DNA from: Perkinsus chesapeaki
Taxonomy: Eukaryota; Perkinsozoa; Perkinsida; Perkinsidae
Reading direction: 5' to 3'
Length of the DNA: 32,290 nucleotides
NCBI GenBank assembly: GCA_013115145.1
Contig: JAAPAO010000406.1
Coordinates: forward strand, 1-32,290
Below are positions 9,476 through 19,319 of the stretch, in pieces (position 1 is the stretch's first letter; each line of letters starts with the position of its first letter). The position numbers and the translations under genes were made by a program. The notes under the pieces were generated by a model that was not told the DNA's origin, made no database searches, and was given only the letters and a program-made list of their open reading frames with translations.

Positions 9476-10301
9476 ATGGACCCTAATCTCGTCTCCTCTA
9501 TTTGTGCTGCTGCAGCATCGTTGTTTGCTAAAGTTGGTTTCGACTCCACAGACAGATCCACCGCGTGAGTTCCGATGGGGGGATCGTTGTTCGTTTTCGT
9601 GTAGAATTTAATCTTTGCACTACATTTGTTCGACAATAAGCTCAACTGTGGACGTGGATACGATCTGATCCGAGAAAAGATGCACATCGGCGTTTCAATG
9701 GTTACTAGTCGTTAAAATGCGATGAGCATTGGTAGCGATGGTAGCATTTCCCGCTCAGTGATAATTAACCATGCGACTGGCGAAACTTTATACCTCACGC
9801 TTGCTTGGAGTATTCATGCGCTGAGAACTGACTCTCAAAGTCAATCCTCGGTTCTCAAGTATTTCAACAAAGTCAGGCTTTGTAGAGACATGTGGATTGC
9901 TTCGAGTATGTTGCCGTTTTCAGATCGGAATTCGGCAGGGACTTCCATCCTCTGGCAGGTTACGCTGTCCGGGCTGTTTTCATTGCCCTTTCTCTAGCGG
10001 CAAATGCAGCAATGATGTCCTATTATATTGAGGCATTGCAAAAACGTAGAATGCCAAGATTGAACCAGAGGTCCTCATTTCCGCGCCAGGTACAGCGTTA
10101 CAGGCTACTGTGATGAACTTCGGAGGGAACTTCTTGTTCTCGTCGATCTTCGGCGTGGTGTTCTTCGGCGAGAGGATGAGCTTTACCTGGCTGTTGGGGG
10201 CTGCGTCGATTGCTACTGGAGTGGTGAGTGTGACGTGGTGCTTGTTTGTAGCTGAGATTCGGTGTTGGAATAGTAGTCGGAATTTCTACAGAAGTGAGTG
10301 A
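9476..10301 (+). CDS. TMEM42: TMEM42-like DMT-fold membrane protein, three exons (140 aa)
   Basis: Exons 9476-9564, 9924-10045 and 10090-10301 join in consistent phase. The four hydrophobic segments expected of a half-size EamA/DMT protein are present: the N-terminal SSICAAAASLFAKVGF, then AVFIALSLAANAAMMSYY, then the conserved TALQATVMNFGGNFLFSS, and FTWLLGAASIATGVVSV. The signature F-G-E (VVFFGERMS) before the last helix is typical of TMEM42 and of DMT halves. Human TMEM42 is of similar length (about 160 aa). The transport substrate, if any, is unknown for the family. GTGAGT near 10222 could be an extra donor, in which case the C-terminus would differ. The second intron is one of the tRNA-like introns. 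Confidence 0.8.
10046..10089 (-). other. tRNA-like intron, copy N (44 nt)
   Basis: Whole 44-nt intron of the TMEM42-like gene, with phase confirmed by the conserved protein on both sides. Its core TGCCAAGATTGAACC, followed by CCTCATTTCCGCGC, aligns without gaps to the P5A intron at 29514-29562 over 35 nt with 23 identities. Nine of the 12 mismatches are transitions. The complement carries a B-box-like GGTTCAATC. The core is antisense to the host gene. Confidence 0.65.
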
Positions 10302-10589
10302 AAATCTAAAATGCAACAGAAACGATATAAAATCAGGTATTGAAGTATATTGCGAGAAAATTCTGTAGGTAACATGCTGTACATTAATATATAATGATTC
10401 AATTATCATGACTGTCTACTCTAATCATCTCCTATTGATCAAATTGATCAAATCAATGTGTGAGTTCTGATATTACTGATACGGAACTGTATTTGATATC
10501 ATAGGAGTATGTAATCCCAGTGCCTGATATGTGAGATCCAGAAGACGTCATTAGGGCACAGTTATTTCGCGGTCCCGCTCGCGACATGT

Positions 10590-10743
10590 TCAGGAGCGGC
10601 CGTTCCTGATCTAGCTTCCGCTAACTGGTCGGGTGGACTAACGCTAGCTAACTCAACAAATCGGGTGGATCATGGGGGACATCTCGCTTTCTCCTGGTTA
10701 CGGCACTTGATCGCGAATCACGATTCGCGCCGCGAATCTCGCG
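10590..10743. repeat. Inverted-repeat / palindrome cluster
   Basis: A 20-bp near-palindrome around AGCGGCCG lies at 10590-10609. A perfect 8-bp-arm hairpin with a 2-nt spacer, CGCGAATC AC GATTCGCG, lies at 10712-10729. A third CGCGAATC half-site follows at 10731. TCGGGTGGA is directly repeated at about 10628 and 10662. Function is unknown; a protein-binding site or the remnant of a foldback element are both possible. Confidence 0.6.
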
Positions 10744-11124
10744 CTCCGTGGATGGAGAAGTACATCCCACGAGGCTGCGTCCCTTATGCGTGTAATAACA
10801 AGCCCGAATCGCGATGAATTTGTGGAAGGAACGTGGAGCTGAACCTTTCTGGCTCAAGTCAGACTTATTCTATGGTCCAGTTGGAGAAGGGTCTCACGAA
10901 AAGGCCTGCCACGGTGACAAAGTCGCCGTTAGCGATCGTAAATGACCTGAATTGCCTGACCTACCACAAGTCCTATGGAACAGGAAGAACTTGACGCACC
11001 ACAATGGAAGATGGTCTACGCGCAAGACCCCCAGGAGTCTGTACGATGTCTACAATAGGAACTAGCGCTGCAGTTTGGAGCAGAGCGACTACTGCTGCTT
11101 GCAGTTCCCGACGTTTCTTGAGGT

Positions 11125-11215
11125 TTCTTGAGCATAGATGCATATGTATTTATACAGATAGATGCCCAGATGCTGATATAGATGATGCATGATATAGATG
11201 CTTATGCATATATAG
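11125..11215. repeat. Degenerate ATAGATGC simple-repeat tract
   Basis: Repeated ATAGATGC, AGATGC and ATGCATAT strings with no fixed period; simple-sequence expansion in a noncoding stretch. Confidence 0.7.
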
Positions 11216-11534
11216 AGCTCGAATATTGCGTCCTCAGCTAGATGGACCTTGCAGGTCTGACATTCCAAGCATGTTGTCGTTTTCTGTCCGCGCGGGTGTG
11301 TTCAGAGTACTTTTGAGCTTGCCGCGTGTGTGGAAAGAAGGGGGGGTCTCCGCAAAATTGGTATATCGAGTCACTTCAAATAACGTATTTGTGTAGGTGC
11401 TTGTAGCGGCAGGTAGTGGCAAGCAGCATACCACTGGAGGAAAGGAGACTAAGAAGCATCGGTGACATCTGCAGTAGTTTCCAGCATATTCTGCTCTATT
11501 GTGTTACGGCGAAGCGAAGCTCTCTATTTATATA

Positions 11535-14229
11535 ATGGCATGGGAACTGACACCGGAAGAGATAGAAGACCTTTGGAATGTAAGGAACGCCATCGTGTGT
11601 CACGTATCGCCTTTCACGGATAATTTACATTCTGTTGCCGTTTAGCATTGTCTGCTTTAACACGCTCTGCTAGTTCTGGTGAGATGTCGTGTATTACTTC
11701 TTGGGAGGCGCGTATATTTCAGAGATGGACCAGTTATGCCGCCACCCTCGCCAAGTGTTTCACTTGCCTATTATGCTCAAGTCCACCATGAGGAGATACG
11801 AGCCCTATTTCTAGTCTCATAGAAATCTCTTCAGAAAATTTCTTCAGAAAAGTGTTCTCTACATGAACCACTGTTCTCGTTGCTGCTGTTGCGGTTGTCT
11901 TGATGTTCCGCAACTGATCGATCGTAATAGCTTTAATGACCCTCTTAGCGGATTCAGCCTTATCGCGATTATCTTTTCTTTTGATCAGTTCTACCTTCAT
12001 CGCGAAGGGAACAAGTCCGGGTCGGACAGTCTGAGGATCCAGGGCGGATTTGCGGCGATGGTCCGGTCGCTTTTCGAGCAGGAAGGACTGCTGTATCCAA
12101 GTGCCGGATTGGTGGCATGGCTGGCATACGATATCTTCGGCGCTGAGGACGAGGAGATCGATAAGGCGACGTTCAGGAGAAGATTTAACGAGTAATGCTA
12201 GCGGCTGCAAGTTAGCGAGAAATTGACAGAGTGGAGACTGCGAGGAGCGAGAGGCTCCGATGGTGACTCATGTATGGGTCTCGACTATGAAAATTTCATG
12301 CCCTTATCATTGATGAGGGGGGGTTCATTCAACCTCGGATGGGAGTGTTATTTCCTGAGCCTATTCTCGAAACGCGTCACACTTCTTTGGATACTCTCTC
12401 GGACCACGAACGCATTTATGCAATCAGGTTCTGGACCAGCCGGGAGTTCATCCTTCAACGCTATGCTCAGCTACAGGGCACGTGGTCTCCACCGACGGTC
12501 GCGGTTATGGCGCCGGTTAGGGGGGTAGTCGAGCATTCAAGGGAGCCTGAAATGAACGAAAGCTCCCCTTTGTTGGTAAAGGAGGGAGCACTTGAAGAAG
12601 CGCCGAGGCAGGTTAACGAGAAATTTACGTTGAAAGAGAATCTTGTGCGTGGAAAAGCGAAAGTGGAGGCGGTGGGAATTGAACCCGCGAAGGCAGCTGA
12701 CACCGCAGTTGTTGCGACACCCGACTCGCTGTCCCCGAAGTCTGTTAGGGCTACTGAGCGCACGCGCAAGTCAGGGAAAGGAGATGAGGAGAAATGGAGA
12801 GATTTGAAGGTCGCCAGGCTGCTGAAGAGGCTTGAAACAGTCGAGACGAGGTAAGACTTAATACATTTGGCACCGTTAGGATAGATGGCACCGTTAGAGA
12901 GAACCCCGTGTCAGATAGATTGACATTTGCACCCAATGGGGGGATCGGTGAGCGTTTGTGACTCTTCGGCTCGCTGGATTGAGGTGGTAATAGAGCCTGT
13001 AAATAATAGACACAGGAACGGCAGTAAAAAGGAAGCTGGAACTGAGCCGTTGGTGAATTAGACTCAACTCCTAGCTTAAGTTAATGACGCAGCCTGGATA
13101 TAGCGAATGTCGATGGCCGTGTACACAGTAATCATGTGCCAGCTTTCCTTTTTAGGAGGGCTGAGGCCGAGAAGTTAGCGAGCTCCCGGGCAGATGAGAT
13201 GAAGGAGATGACACGGAAAATACGAGAATTGGAGGTTTGCCGAACTTCAAGATTGAGGTGGGAGTTTACAAAGTCAGGATGCTCTGGGTGTCGCCAGAAG
13301 ACTTAGTCTCCGGGAGAGGAAGGAGAAGAGCGGACATGATAGTGTAACATACAGGACAATGTTCGCTGAATGAGCCTCTCATGACGGAAGTTTACAATGG
13401 GGAGGATGGCATCGTCAGACGACTGGTTCGTCAAATAATTTTCCCGACATGCTCGGTTTCCGTGCTACGACTCCACTTTCCTGTTCTGAGCTAAGGATGG
13501 GCGAGCGTTGGGCATCTCCCCCAATTAGATTTCACAGATATCGACTTCACTGAGAGCTGCTTAACTCGACCACTGTCTTTGCGGGACACATAGACGTGCA
13601 GTACGCTGTAACATCGTTATCGCTGGGGAGTATGCTTTATCACCTTGCGTGCACACGGTTTGCATGCAGTTCTTTCATTCTCCCTGTCCTGGAAATTCCA
13701 TATTATCATCCCTTCTCAGAGTGCGTCTCGTTTTAGACAGCACCACTTGATAAACAGCTATCCGCTCTTCATCGATCACGTGCTTGTCTTGCCACTGCAG
13801 TGACGGCAGCATCTAAGGCAATGGCCACGACAGAGGAAGTTTGGGATAGGCCCTCGGAGTTGACCAGTCTACTCTTCCAGGTACCTCGATACCAGGGACA
13901 TTAAATTCTCTTACGCGCACAGTGTGGATTGCAAAAGCCTTCTGGGTTCGATATGCACATAGTCAATTCTCGTCGCTTTCTAATTGGCGGAAGTACAATG
14001 GCTTCTTACCAGCATCAGTAGCTATAAGTAGTTGTCCTCAATCCTTTACTTCCTCGATACATTAGCCGTATCATCAATGCTTTAAGGTACTGGACAACGC
14101 CAAGTCGCTGGCCCAAGCGGAGACCGAGGACCATGTCTCGACCTGGAGAGACCTCTTCGTTGATCTTTGCAATATCCAAGTGCAGATGGTCAGAGCCGAC
14201 AAGCGCGCCCAGCGTCTGGCCACTCGCAC
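11535..14229 (+). CDS. EF-hand plus coiled-coil protein, multi-exon
   Basis: Exons 11535-11579, 11989-12191, 12216-12344, 12428-12850 and 13156-13234 chain in phase. Exons 13801-13880 and 14087-14229 probably continue the gene after an exon I could not place between 13235 and 13800. The N-terminus forms an EF-hand-like helix-loop-helix: TPEEIEDLWNFYLHREGNKS, then SDSLRIQGGFAAMV. A degenerate second unit is AYDIFGAEDEEIDKATF, and a third Asp-rich loop is GSDGDSCMGLDYENF. Canonical calcium ligands are incomplete in all three, so Ca2+ binding is uncertain. After a charged low-complexity linker, the chain becomes coiled-coil-like (KVARLLKRLETVETRRAEAE, later VLDNAKSLAQAE and VQMVRADKRAQRLA). The intron between exons 2 and 3 would be only 24 nt. 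The downstream antiporter-tail-like exons may belong to the same gene, but the phase at 14229/14300 does not match. Confidence 0.55.
12672..12696 (-). other. tRNA-like string inside an exon, copy C
   Basis: GTGGGAATTGAACCCGCGAA resembles the complement of a tRNA T-arm (GGTTCAATTCC) but lies within an open coding frame in the low-complexity linker. It starts with GTG and ends with CAG, yet at 25 nt its removal would shift the frame. It may be an exonised remnant or chance. Confidence 0.3.
13931..13967 (+). other. tRNA-like core, copy F, inside a 206-nt intron
   Basis: On the complementary strand this reads TGACTATGTGC, AT, then ATCGAACCC and GGCTTTTGC. It matches copy A's TGACATGTGCCGGG, ATCGAACC and GCCTTTT apart from short indels. 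It lies in the intron 13881-14086, in the opposite orientation to copies A, B and N. Confidence 0.4.
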
Positions 14230-14299
14230 GTGAAAGCATGGGACCTTTCCTTCGACACCATCGGCTTTGCGTTTAACGCTTACACTCTTCCCGTATCAG

Positions 14300-16126
14300 A
14301 TGTGCCTTTGGCTGCACCAGTTTTCAACATGACTAAAAGTATAGTTTCAGTGCTATCTGAGTTCGCCGGGGACTCGAAGTCCCTCTGCATCTTTGGTGGC
14401 GGTGGTGGTTCCGATCAGGAGACGGCCAGATTATTAGCAGTTTCCCTCGTCAGTAAGCAGTTTCAGCAATCGGTTGTATCCTACGCGTTGGTCTCCACTT
14501 GAGCTTCTCAGTATACAGCTGCTAGTCTTTGTTTGATTGGTTTTCATGATCGACTTTCTTCAACTTGGTCCGAATTCACAACCCCTGTTTAGGTTGTAAA
14601 AAGCACTCCCTGAAGACCATCACCGTCATCACAGCATTTGCTCCGCTTTACGACCGGGAGGGCCCTCACCAAGAAAATGAGATTTTTACAGCTCGATCGC
14701 GCGAGCAGACAAAATTGAAGTAGGCGGTCGTTCGGTTGGTATGAGGAGCAACGTGCTCTGTGTGGTCAGGTACACTGGTAAACCCTTCAAGAGCTGGCAG
14801 AAGTCTGCCTCTGGCGAGTGGGAGTATGCCCAGCGCGACGCATCTAGGAGTTATTCTGATAATGAGTGCGTAGCTTCGTTATCAGAGGACAGCTCTCATG
14901 ACGGTCTTTTGTACACTACTGCCCAACCTGTTGAAGTTGAGGGAGTGACGATTCAAAGGTAAACTCTTGAAGAAATATCTGTGTTTTTGCATCCTGCTTT
15001 CTTGAGAAAAATACGTCTAATGAAGACCCTATCCAAATGTGATCATTTCGAGACAGACTGGAACATTTTATGCCGGCCGTGAGATTTTATGCGGATCACG
15101 CACTGGAAACCGATCATTCGTTTCAGCGTACAAGACGCGACCGCCTTTTTCAACTTTTCCTCTTCCGCTGAATTTTTCATCGTCCGACTTTTCTCAGTTA
15201 CGGTCTCGTTGTTGTACCGCCATCGGAAAAGCCACTTTTCGAGGCTTCCAGAGATCTCCTTCAACGCTTGCTCTGCCCGACCAATTCCGACATCGTCGAG
15301 CCTATTCTGTTAGTAGACACCGGCGGAGATGGGATGAAGTTTTACACTAAACGATCGTTACCAGCGGTAAGTTCTCGTCGCTGCGCGGTTATAAAACAAG
15401 GTTTGTTCCACCAGTGGCCTGTCAAACTGCTTATCTACACTTGGTATACTTGTTAAAATATTTCTGAATCGATCGTCATAAAGTAGCCATTTTCATGTCC
15501 TTATTTTTCAGGGTGCGGCACATATGGGAGACGTAGACGTTACTGCTATTTACGGCGGCGTGAGTGACAGTCGGGACACAGATTCCCTTCGCTTGTGCCT
15601 CCAAATTTCTCGGAAAAAGAATGGAAAGATGGCTTTCCTAGTAGTTGGTCCCGGTGCCGACGGCGAGAGCTCCACACAAGTAAGCTACGTTACGTTTTAA
15701 CTGTGGCGCAACCTGTTGTCTCAGGGCTTGACAAATACCCATGATATGATACGTCGAAATGGCTCTTTGGTTCTGGAAGGATCGGTTGCGGAACTCATTG
15801 GTATAATGGACGACCACACATCGCTTCCAGAGAGACATTTGGTGAGTGCATAAATGACATGACCGAGGATCGAACTGGGGATCTTTCGATTGTTAGCTCA
15901 AACTCTGGCTGCAACCGCGACAGTTCAGTACTATTGCTCACATTACTGAAGCAGTGAAGCTTGGTGAGCATAAAAACACCTCTATGGACGACCAAACGGT
16001 TACCATACGGAGGCAGGGAGTTGTGGTATGCATCGTGGATGAGGGTGAATAATAATAGAACGTTCGCTTTCAGGTCGGCCCTCGCCCTGCGTCATTCCTC
16101 AGCTCGTTTTGGCTGATCAGTGGTGA
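14300..16126 (+). CDS. Protein resembling the UspA-like C-terminal region of CPA2/CHX antiporters
   Basis: Exons 14300-14452, 14721-14958, 15198-15366, 15512-15679, 15725-15841, 15897-15963 and 16074-16126 join with perfect phase to a TGA. Two halves look alike. SLCIFGGGGGSDQETARLLA followed by NVLCVVRYTGK parallels VTAIYGGVSDSRDTDSLRLC followed by KMAFLVVGPG. The pattern hydrophobic strand, GG, acidic, then Arg/Glu plus Leu-rich helix, recalls the GGPDDREAL motif in the cytosolic tail of plant CHX and other CPA2 Na+(K+)/H+ antiporters, where a UspA-like fold is thought to bind nucleotide. I see no membrane segments in the assembled part. The 5' part is unresolved: this may be the tail of a gene whose transmembrane exons I failed to place, part of the upstream EF-hand gene, or a free-standing regulator. 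Family assignment is tentative; the exon chain itself is solid. Confidence 0.5.
15842..15896 (-). other. tRNA-like intron, copy B (55 nt)
   Basis: A phase-0 GTGAGT...TTAG intron. It carries TGACATG, five bases, then GGATCGAAC, the same spacing as copy A. The complement CCCCAGTTCGATCCT plus the following ATCGAAAGATC resembles a tRNA T-arm, variable loop and anticodon-stem 3' side. The core is antisense to the host gene. The 5' and 3' acceptor strands do not pair, so this is not an intact tRNA. Confidence 0.65.
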
Positions 16127-16529
16127 CATTCTGGAAGAGTTCCTTTAATCGGGCGACTCTCACGTCGACCGTTAAAATTACTATCAGCAGCTACAGCAAT
16201 TCAAAGTTCTACCTGTTTGGTTTGCTACTCATTCAAAAGCGGCTTGAGTTGTTAAGGAGTAAGATTAGTATCATTAAGTTCGCCGGTAGGCATTTCACAC
16301 CACTGTACTTTCGCACTTCCGTTTTTCACAAGCGGGGAAAACGTTGACAAATCATTACTCGTAAAATGCTCCACATATCATTGATGAACTCGAAAACAAA
16401 CAATATTTGCAGAATAGTATTTCTTAGAGAACGGCTGGAAGGCAATGTCACATAACAGAATGCCAGCAAGGACATCCCCTCGCTAGGGGCGAATTTTTTT
16501 CACCGACTGCCAGGAATAATCCCCGTCGT
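16127..16529. other. Convergent intergenic region
   Basis: Short region between the stop of the plus-strand antiporter-tail-like gene and the stop of the minus-strand thioredoxin gene. It should hold both 3' UTRs. No gene or terminator-like structure is recognised. Confidence 0.5.
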
Positions 16530-17080
16530 TTACTGGGTTAGCTGCTTGACGATCTGTTCAATCTTGACGGGATCGGCGCCAGTAACACGCTGAACCTATA
16601 TTAGACAATACTTATAAGGCGACTCGGAGAATTGGGCGTACCTCCTTTCCGTCCTTATAGAAGGCAAATGTCGGAACGGACATGACTTTGTTTTCCTGGG
16701 CCATCTCGTCGAAATCATCAATATCAATCTTGATAAAGGACACCTTATCATTGTTCTTCGCAAGATTCTCGATCTACAAAACGCAAATAAAAGACTACTT
16801 GCAGCTGGTTAACTTACATAGGGAGTGACCTGCTTGCAAGGACCGCACCAGCTGGCAGTGAACCAGGCAACCTTAAGAGGAGGATAAGCGGTCGACAACT
16901 GTTGCTTAGCCGCGGATTCTGAGCCGGCAACTGTCACCTACACACAAACAGTCCAATACAGGTTCTACAAAGCCCTGTTAAGTGCTTTTAACTTACCGCA
17001 AAGCGACGAGCTGCAGGAGCGGCCATTCGAACGGCGTTTGCTGCGGTACCGGCTGCGGCTTTCTGCAATGATGCGAGCAT
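16530..17080 (-). CDS. Thioredoxin, probably mitochondrial, four exons (133 aa)
   Basis: Exons (in transcription order) 17080-16997, 16937-16818, 16773-16642 and 16595-16530, all GT-AG with phase 0. The redox-active WCGPC motif lies at residues 58-62 within VAWFTASWCGPCKQVTPY. The cis-proline is P102 in MSVPTFAFY, and KIDIDDFDEMA supplies the conserved acidic strand. The core is a complete thioredoxin fold, expected to reduce protein disulfides at the expense of thioredoxin reductase. The first 28 residues are Ala/Arg-rich with no acidic residue (MLASLQKAAAGTAANAVRMA), typical of a mitochondrial presequence. They form a separate exon, which suggests targeting was added as a module. Introns are 44-59 nt, and none clearly carries the tRNA-like core. 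Confidence 0.93.
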
Positions 17081-17528
17081 TTTTGATATTAAAACAGAGT
17101 GACAAATAAATCTTAAAGCTAGTTTGGTGCGTTGAGAGTTGGGGCGTACGCTAAAATACTGCACAAAGCGCTCGGACTAAAATTGTGAACTTGTTCGGAG
17201 GGGAAAGTATCTTGCGAAGAGACAGATGCTGTGTGCTGGTTAACTCAGGGAAGTCGGCAGAAATAGGTCTGCAACTTCGGGACCAGGACTGACTCGGAAG
17301 TTTGGTATGTGGAACCTGGATTAATCCTTCTAGTCGAGCCGAGGACTTGCGGACTCCTAGCTCAATACCCTTCAATTGATTCAGGCTGTTTCTGCTCAGA
17401 AGTTCAGACCCGAACGCACGACTACGCGAAATAAACTGATATCTTAAAGCCTTCAAGAACGTTGTGATGTTGTAGGTAGTTGCGATAGAGCATGCCGGAA
17501 AATATTTTCCTATCGCCAAGTCTTCTAG

Positions 17529-18480
17529 CGAACCCACAAACCTTTACTTGGATCAAAGCTGATATCCTTTCGGAGCGTACTAAGGCAGCTGCCAATGAAC
17601 GGGCCGCCTGGAACGAAAGCTTGAGAAAAACCGCCGGACATCTCAAATTTACCCAAAGCGAATATCGGTAAGAATTCAGTCAAGCCAAAGGGATGCGCAG
17701 CTTGGTCAGATCGAACTTCCGAGTGCCCACTACGATAGCACCAGACCCAACGAGACTGATACTGAGAGATAGTGCTTCACCATTCTCCGGCAACACATGT
17801 TGTCTACCCTTGTATAAGTCATCTGGCTCACGCCCCTATCCAACTTTAGCAACTAGCGTAAGACTGCTGTCAAGCCTCCTTCCACTGAGGCACCTTGTGT
17901 GATAGGAGGGTGATGCGATGTTACCTCAGGACGTTAAGTATGACAATGCTGGTATCCGATCGAGCAGAACTAAGAGTAGGTCCAGGCTTGGGAAGTCGAA
18001 ATGTAGGGACATTGATGAAGGAGGTCGGATGGTTTGCATTCAGCAACAAGCTCCCTCGATAAACCCGTCAAAGAGTGCATGAATGCTCGCCATGTTGATG
18101 TATGACGTTGTTAACCCTCCGCACTGTCGCGTTGAGTAAGAGCTCATCCTATCAAGTAGAAGTATAAAAAGTATTGACTCTGTCGAAAACGAAAGGCAAA
18201 GCAGACAGTCCAAGGACCTTTCGAGCGAGGTTCGAGGTCACGTCACCGTGTCTTTGAAATCGCACATGTCTGTCGAGTATCTCCCATCACTGCGGATTTC
18301 GGGTCAATCTGACGCTAAATGAAAGCTACCTGAGCATAAGACAGCTCTGTGAGGCTCGACAGGCTTTAATCCTCTATTGATAAGGTTCTTGAAGCATCGG
18401 CGCGCCGTGACGTCTTCGAATGGCCATGTCAAGATGTCACAAGAGATATTTCAACCGCCGCCAAGTTAGCCGATCTCTAG
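17529..18480 (+). CDS. Hypothetical charged protein, multi-exon, 5' end unresolved
   Basis: Exons 17529-17667, 17701-17857 and 17906 onward are in consistent phase. They are followed by probable exons from 18160 to about 18229 and 18385-18480 ending in TAG. The first readable exon is helical and alanine/charge-rich (SERTKAAANERAAWNESLRK). Later parts are basic (SSRTKSRSRLGKSKCRD) or polar (ENERQSRQSKDLSSE). The C-terminus reads EASARRDVFEWPCQDVTRDI. No domain is recognised. The exon end near 18080 and the start upstream of 17529 could not be fixed. The first exon may sit in the 450-bp gap facing the thioredoxin gene, which is transcribed divergently. Candidate introns here are as short as 33 and 48 nt. 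Confidence 0.45.
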
Positions 18481-19319
18481 CAGTGACATGAAGGCTGTTA
18501 GATGCATAATGCTTATCACTTTTATTGGCGTGGCCGCCTCGGAACTTTCAAAACCAGCAACCCGTGGTTACCATGTCGTAAGATCGTCATATTCGCTTCA
18601 CATGGTAGTGTTTATGTCAGGCGCGCCCACGCTCTGCATGACACCGATCTCATAGGTATGTTGGGAAGCCTTACGATTGGACAGCGTGAATGATTATGAA
18701 CGCTGTATAGCAGACCAAAAGGAAGCTGCAAATACAACAGCCACAATCACAGCCTTTCAGATTTTCTGTTGCTTCCCTCCACTAGAAGTTTACTATTCGG
18801 CGGTGGGTAGAGGGAAGCCTCGTCGTGCAAGTTTTATTGTTCTCTTTCCCTACAGTTAGACGATCTCGAGGGCTTGGCTTGTTCCAGCAATGAAGACTGC
18901 AGAGATGCTCCTAACGGTCTCTCTGGGGTGTGTGTCGAGTCCCTCAAGGGCGATTACCATTGTCAAATTCCATGCGAAGTGAATACCATATGAGAATTCA
19001 CTTGTGTTAACTTTATCAAATATCTTTCAGGATTGCCCAGCTTGCAGGATTGGTAGATATTGGTGCTCGAATGATTCCTAGTTGGGCGGCAACTGTATGC
19101 TACATCCGTCATAGCGTTTTCCGGTGTTGTTGTCTATCACTCGTTCACAGTATTCATTCCCTCGTACATCATTCACCCGTCTATAGAGGTTTCCACACTA
19201 TTGCTGTCTAAGCCTTGTGTTTACCTTGTTGTTCATCTTAATATAAGTTTCGTCACTTCCCGTCACACTATATAACACAACACAAGTCGTAGTCAGTAAC
19301 ACTGTACAACGGATAATCG
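18481..19319. other. Intergenic region
   Basis: No exon chain could be supported. A short polar frame near 18680-18760 (SVNDYERCIADQKEAANTT) is open but isolated. The rest appears noncoding, including T-rich sequence upstream of the convergent methyltransferase stop. Confidence 0.45.

Larger units (their letters stand above)
10302..11534. other. Gene-poor intergenic region
   Basis: I find no exon chain I can support on either strand. The stretch holds a palindrome cluster at 10590-10743 and a degenerate ATAGATGC simple-repeat tract at about 11125-11215. An AT-rich part covers 10300-10510. Confidence 0.5.

Noticed and set aside
10846-10856. TGGCTCAAG string resembling the 3' end of a dinoflagellate-type spliced leader
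   Set aside because: Only the last eight or nine bases match. The CCGTAGCCAT part is absent and no donor plus snRNA-like sequence follows.
11734-12210. 158-codon minus-strand frame
   Set aside because: Antisense to the EF-hand exon 11989-12191, which has a recognisable motif and phase-consistent splicing.
15842-15935. Intact tRNA (Val-like CTAAC anticodon loop) at the copy-B intron
   Set aside because: The anticodon stem pairs poorly and no 5' acceptor strand complements the 3' side. At most it is a degenerate remnant.
17151-17537. 128-codon minus-strand frame next to thioredoxin
   Set aside because: No recognisable motif, and it overlaps the acceptor and start of a plus-strand exon. Probably chance.
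17700-17720. ATCGAAC string near a short intron
   Set aside because: It falls inside a coding exon and lacks the TGCCG side of the core. The 7-mer alone is expected several times in 32 kb.
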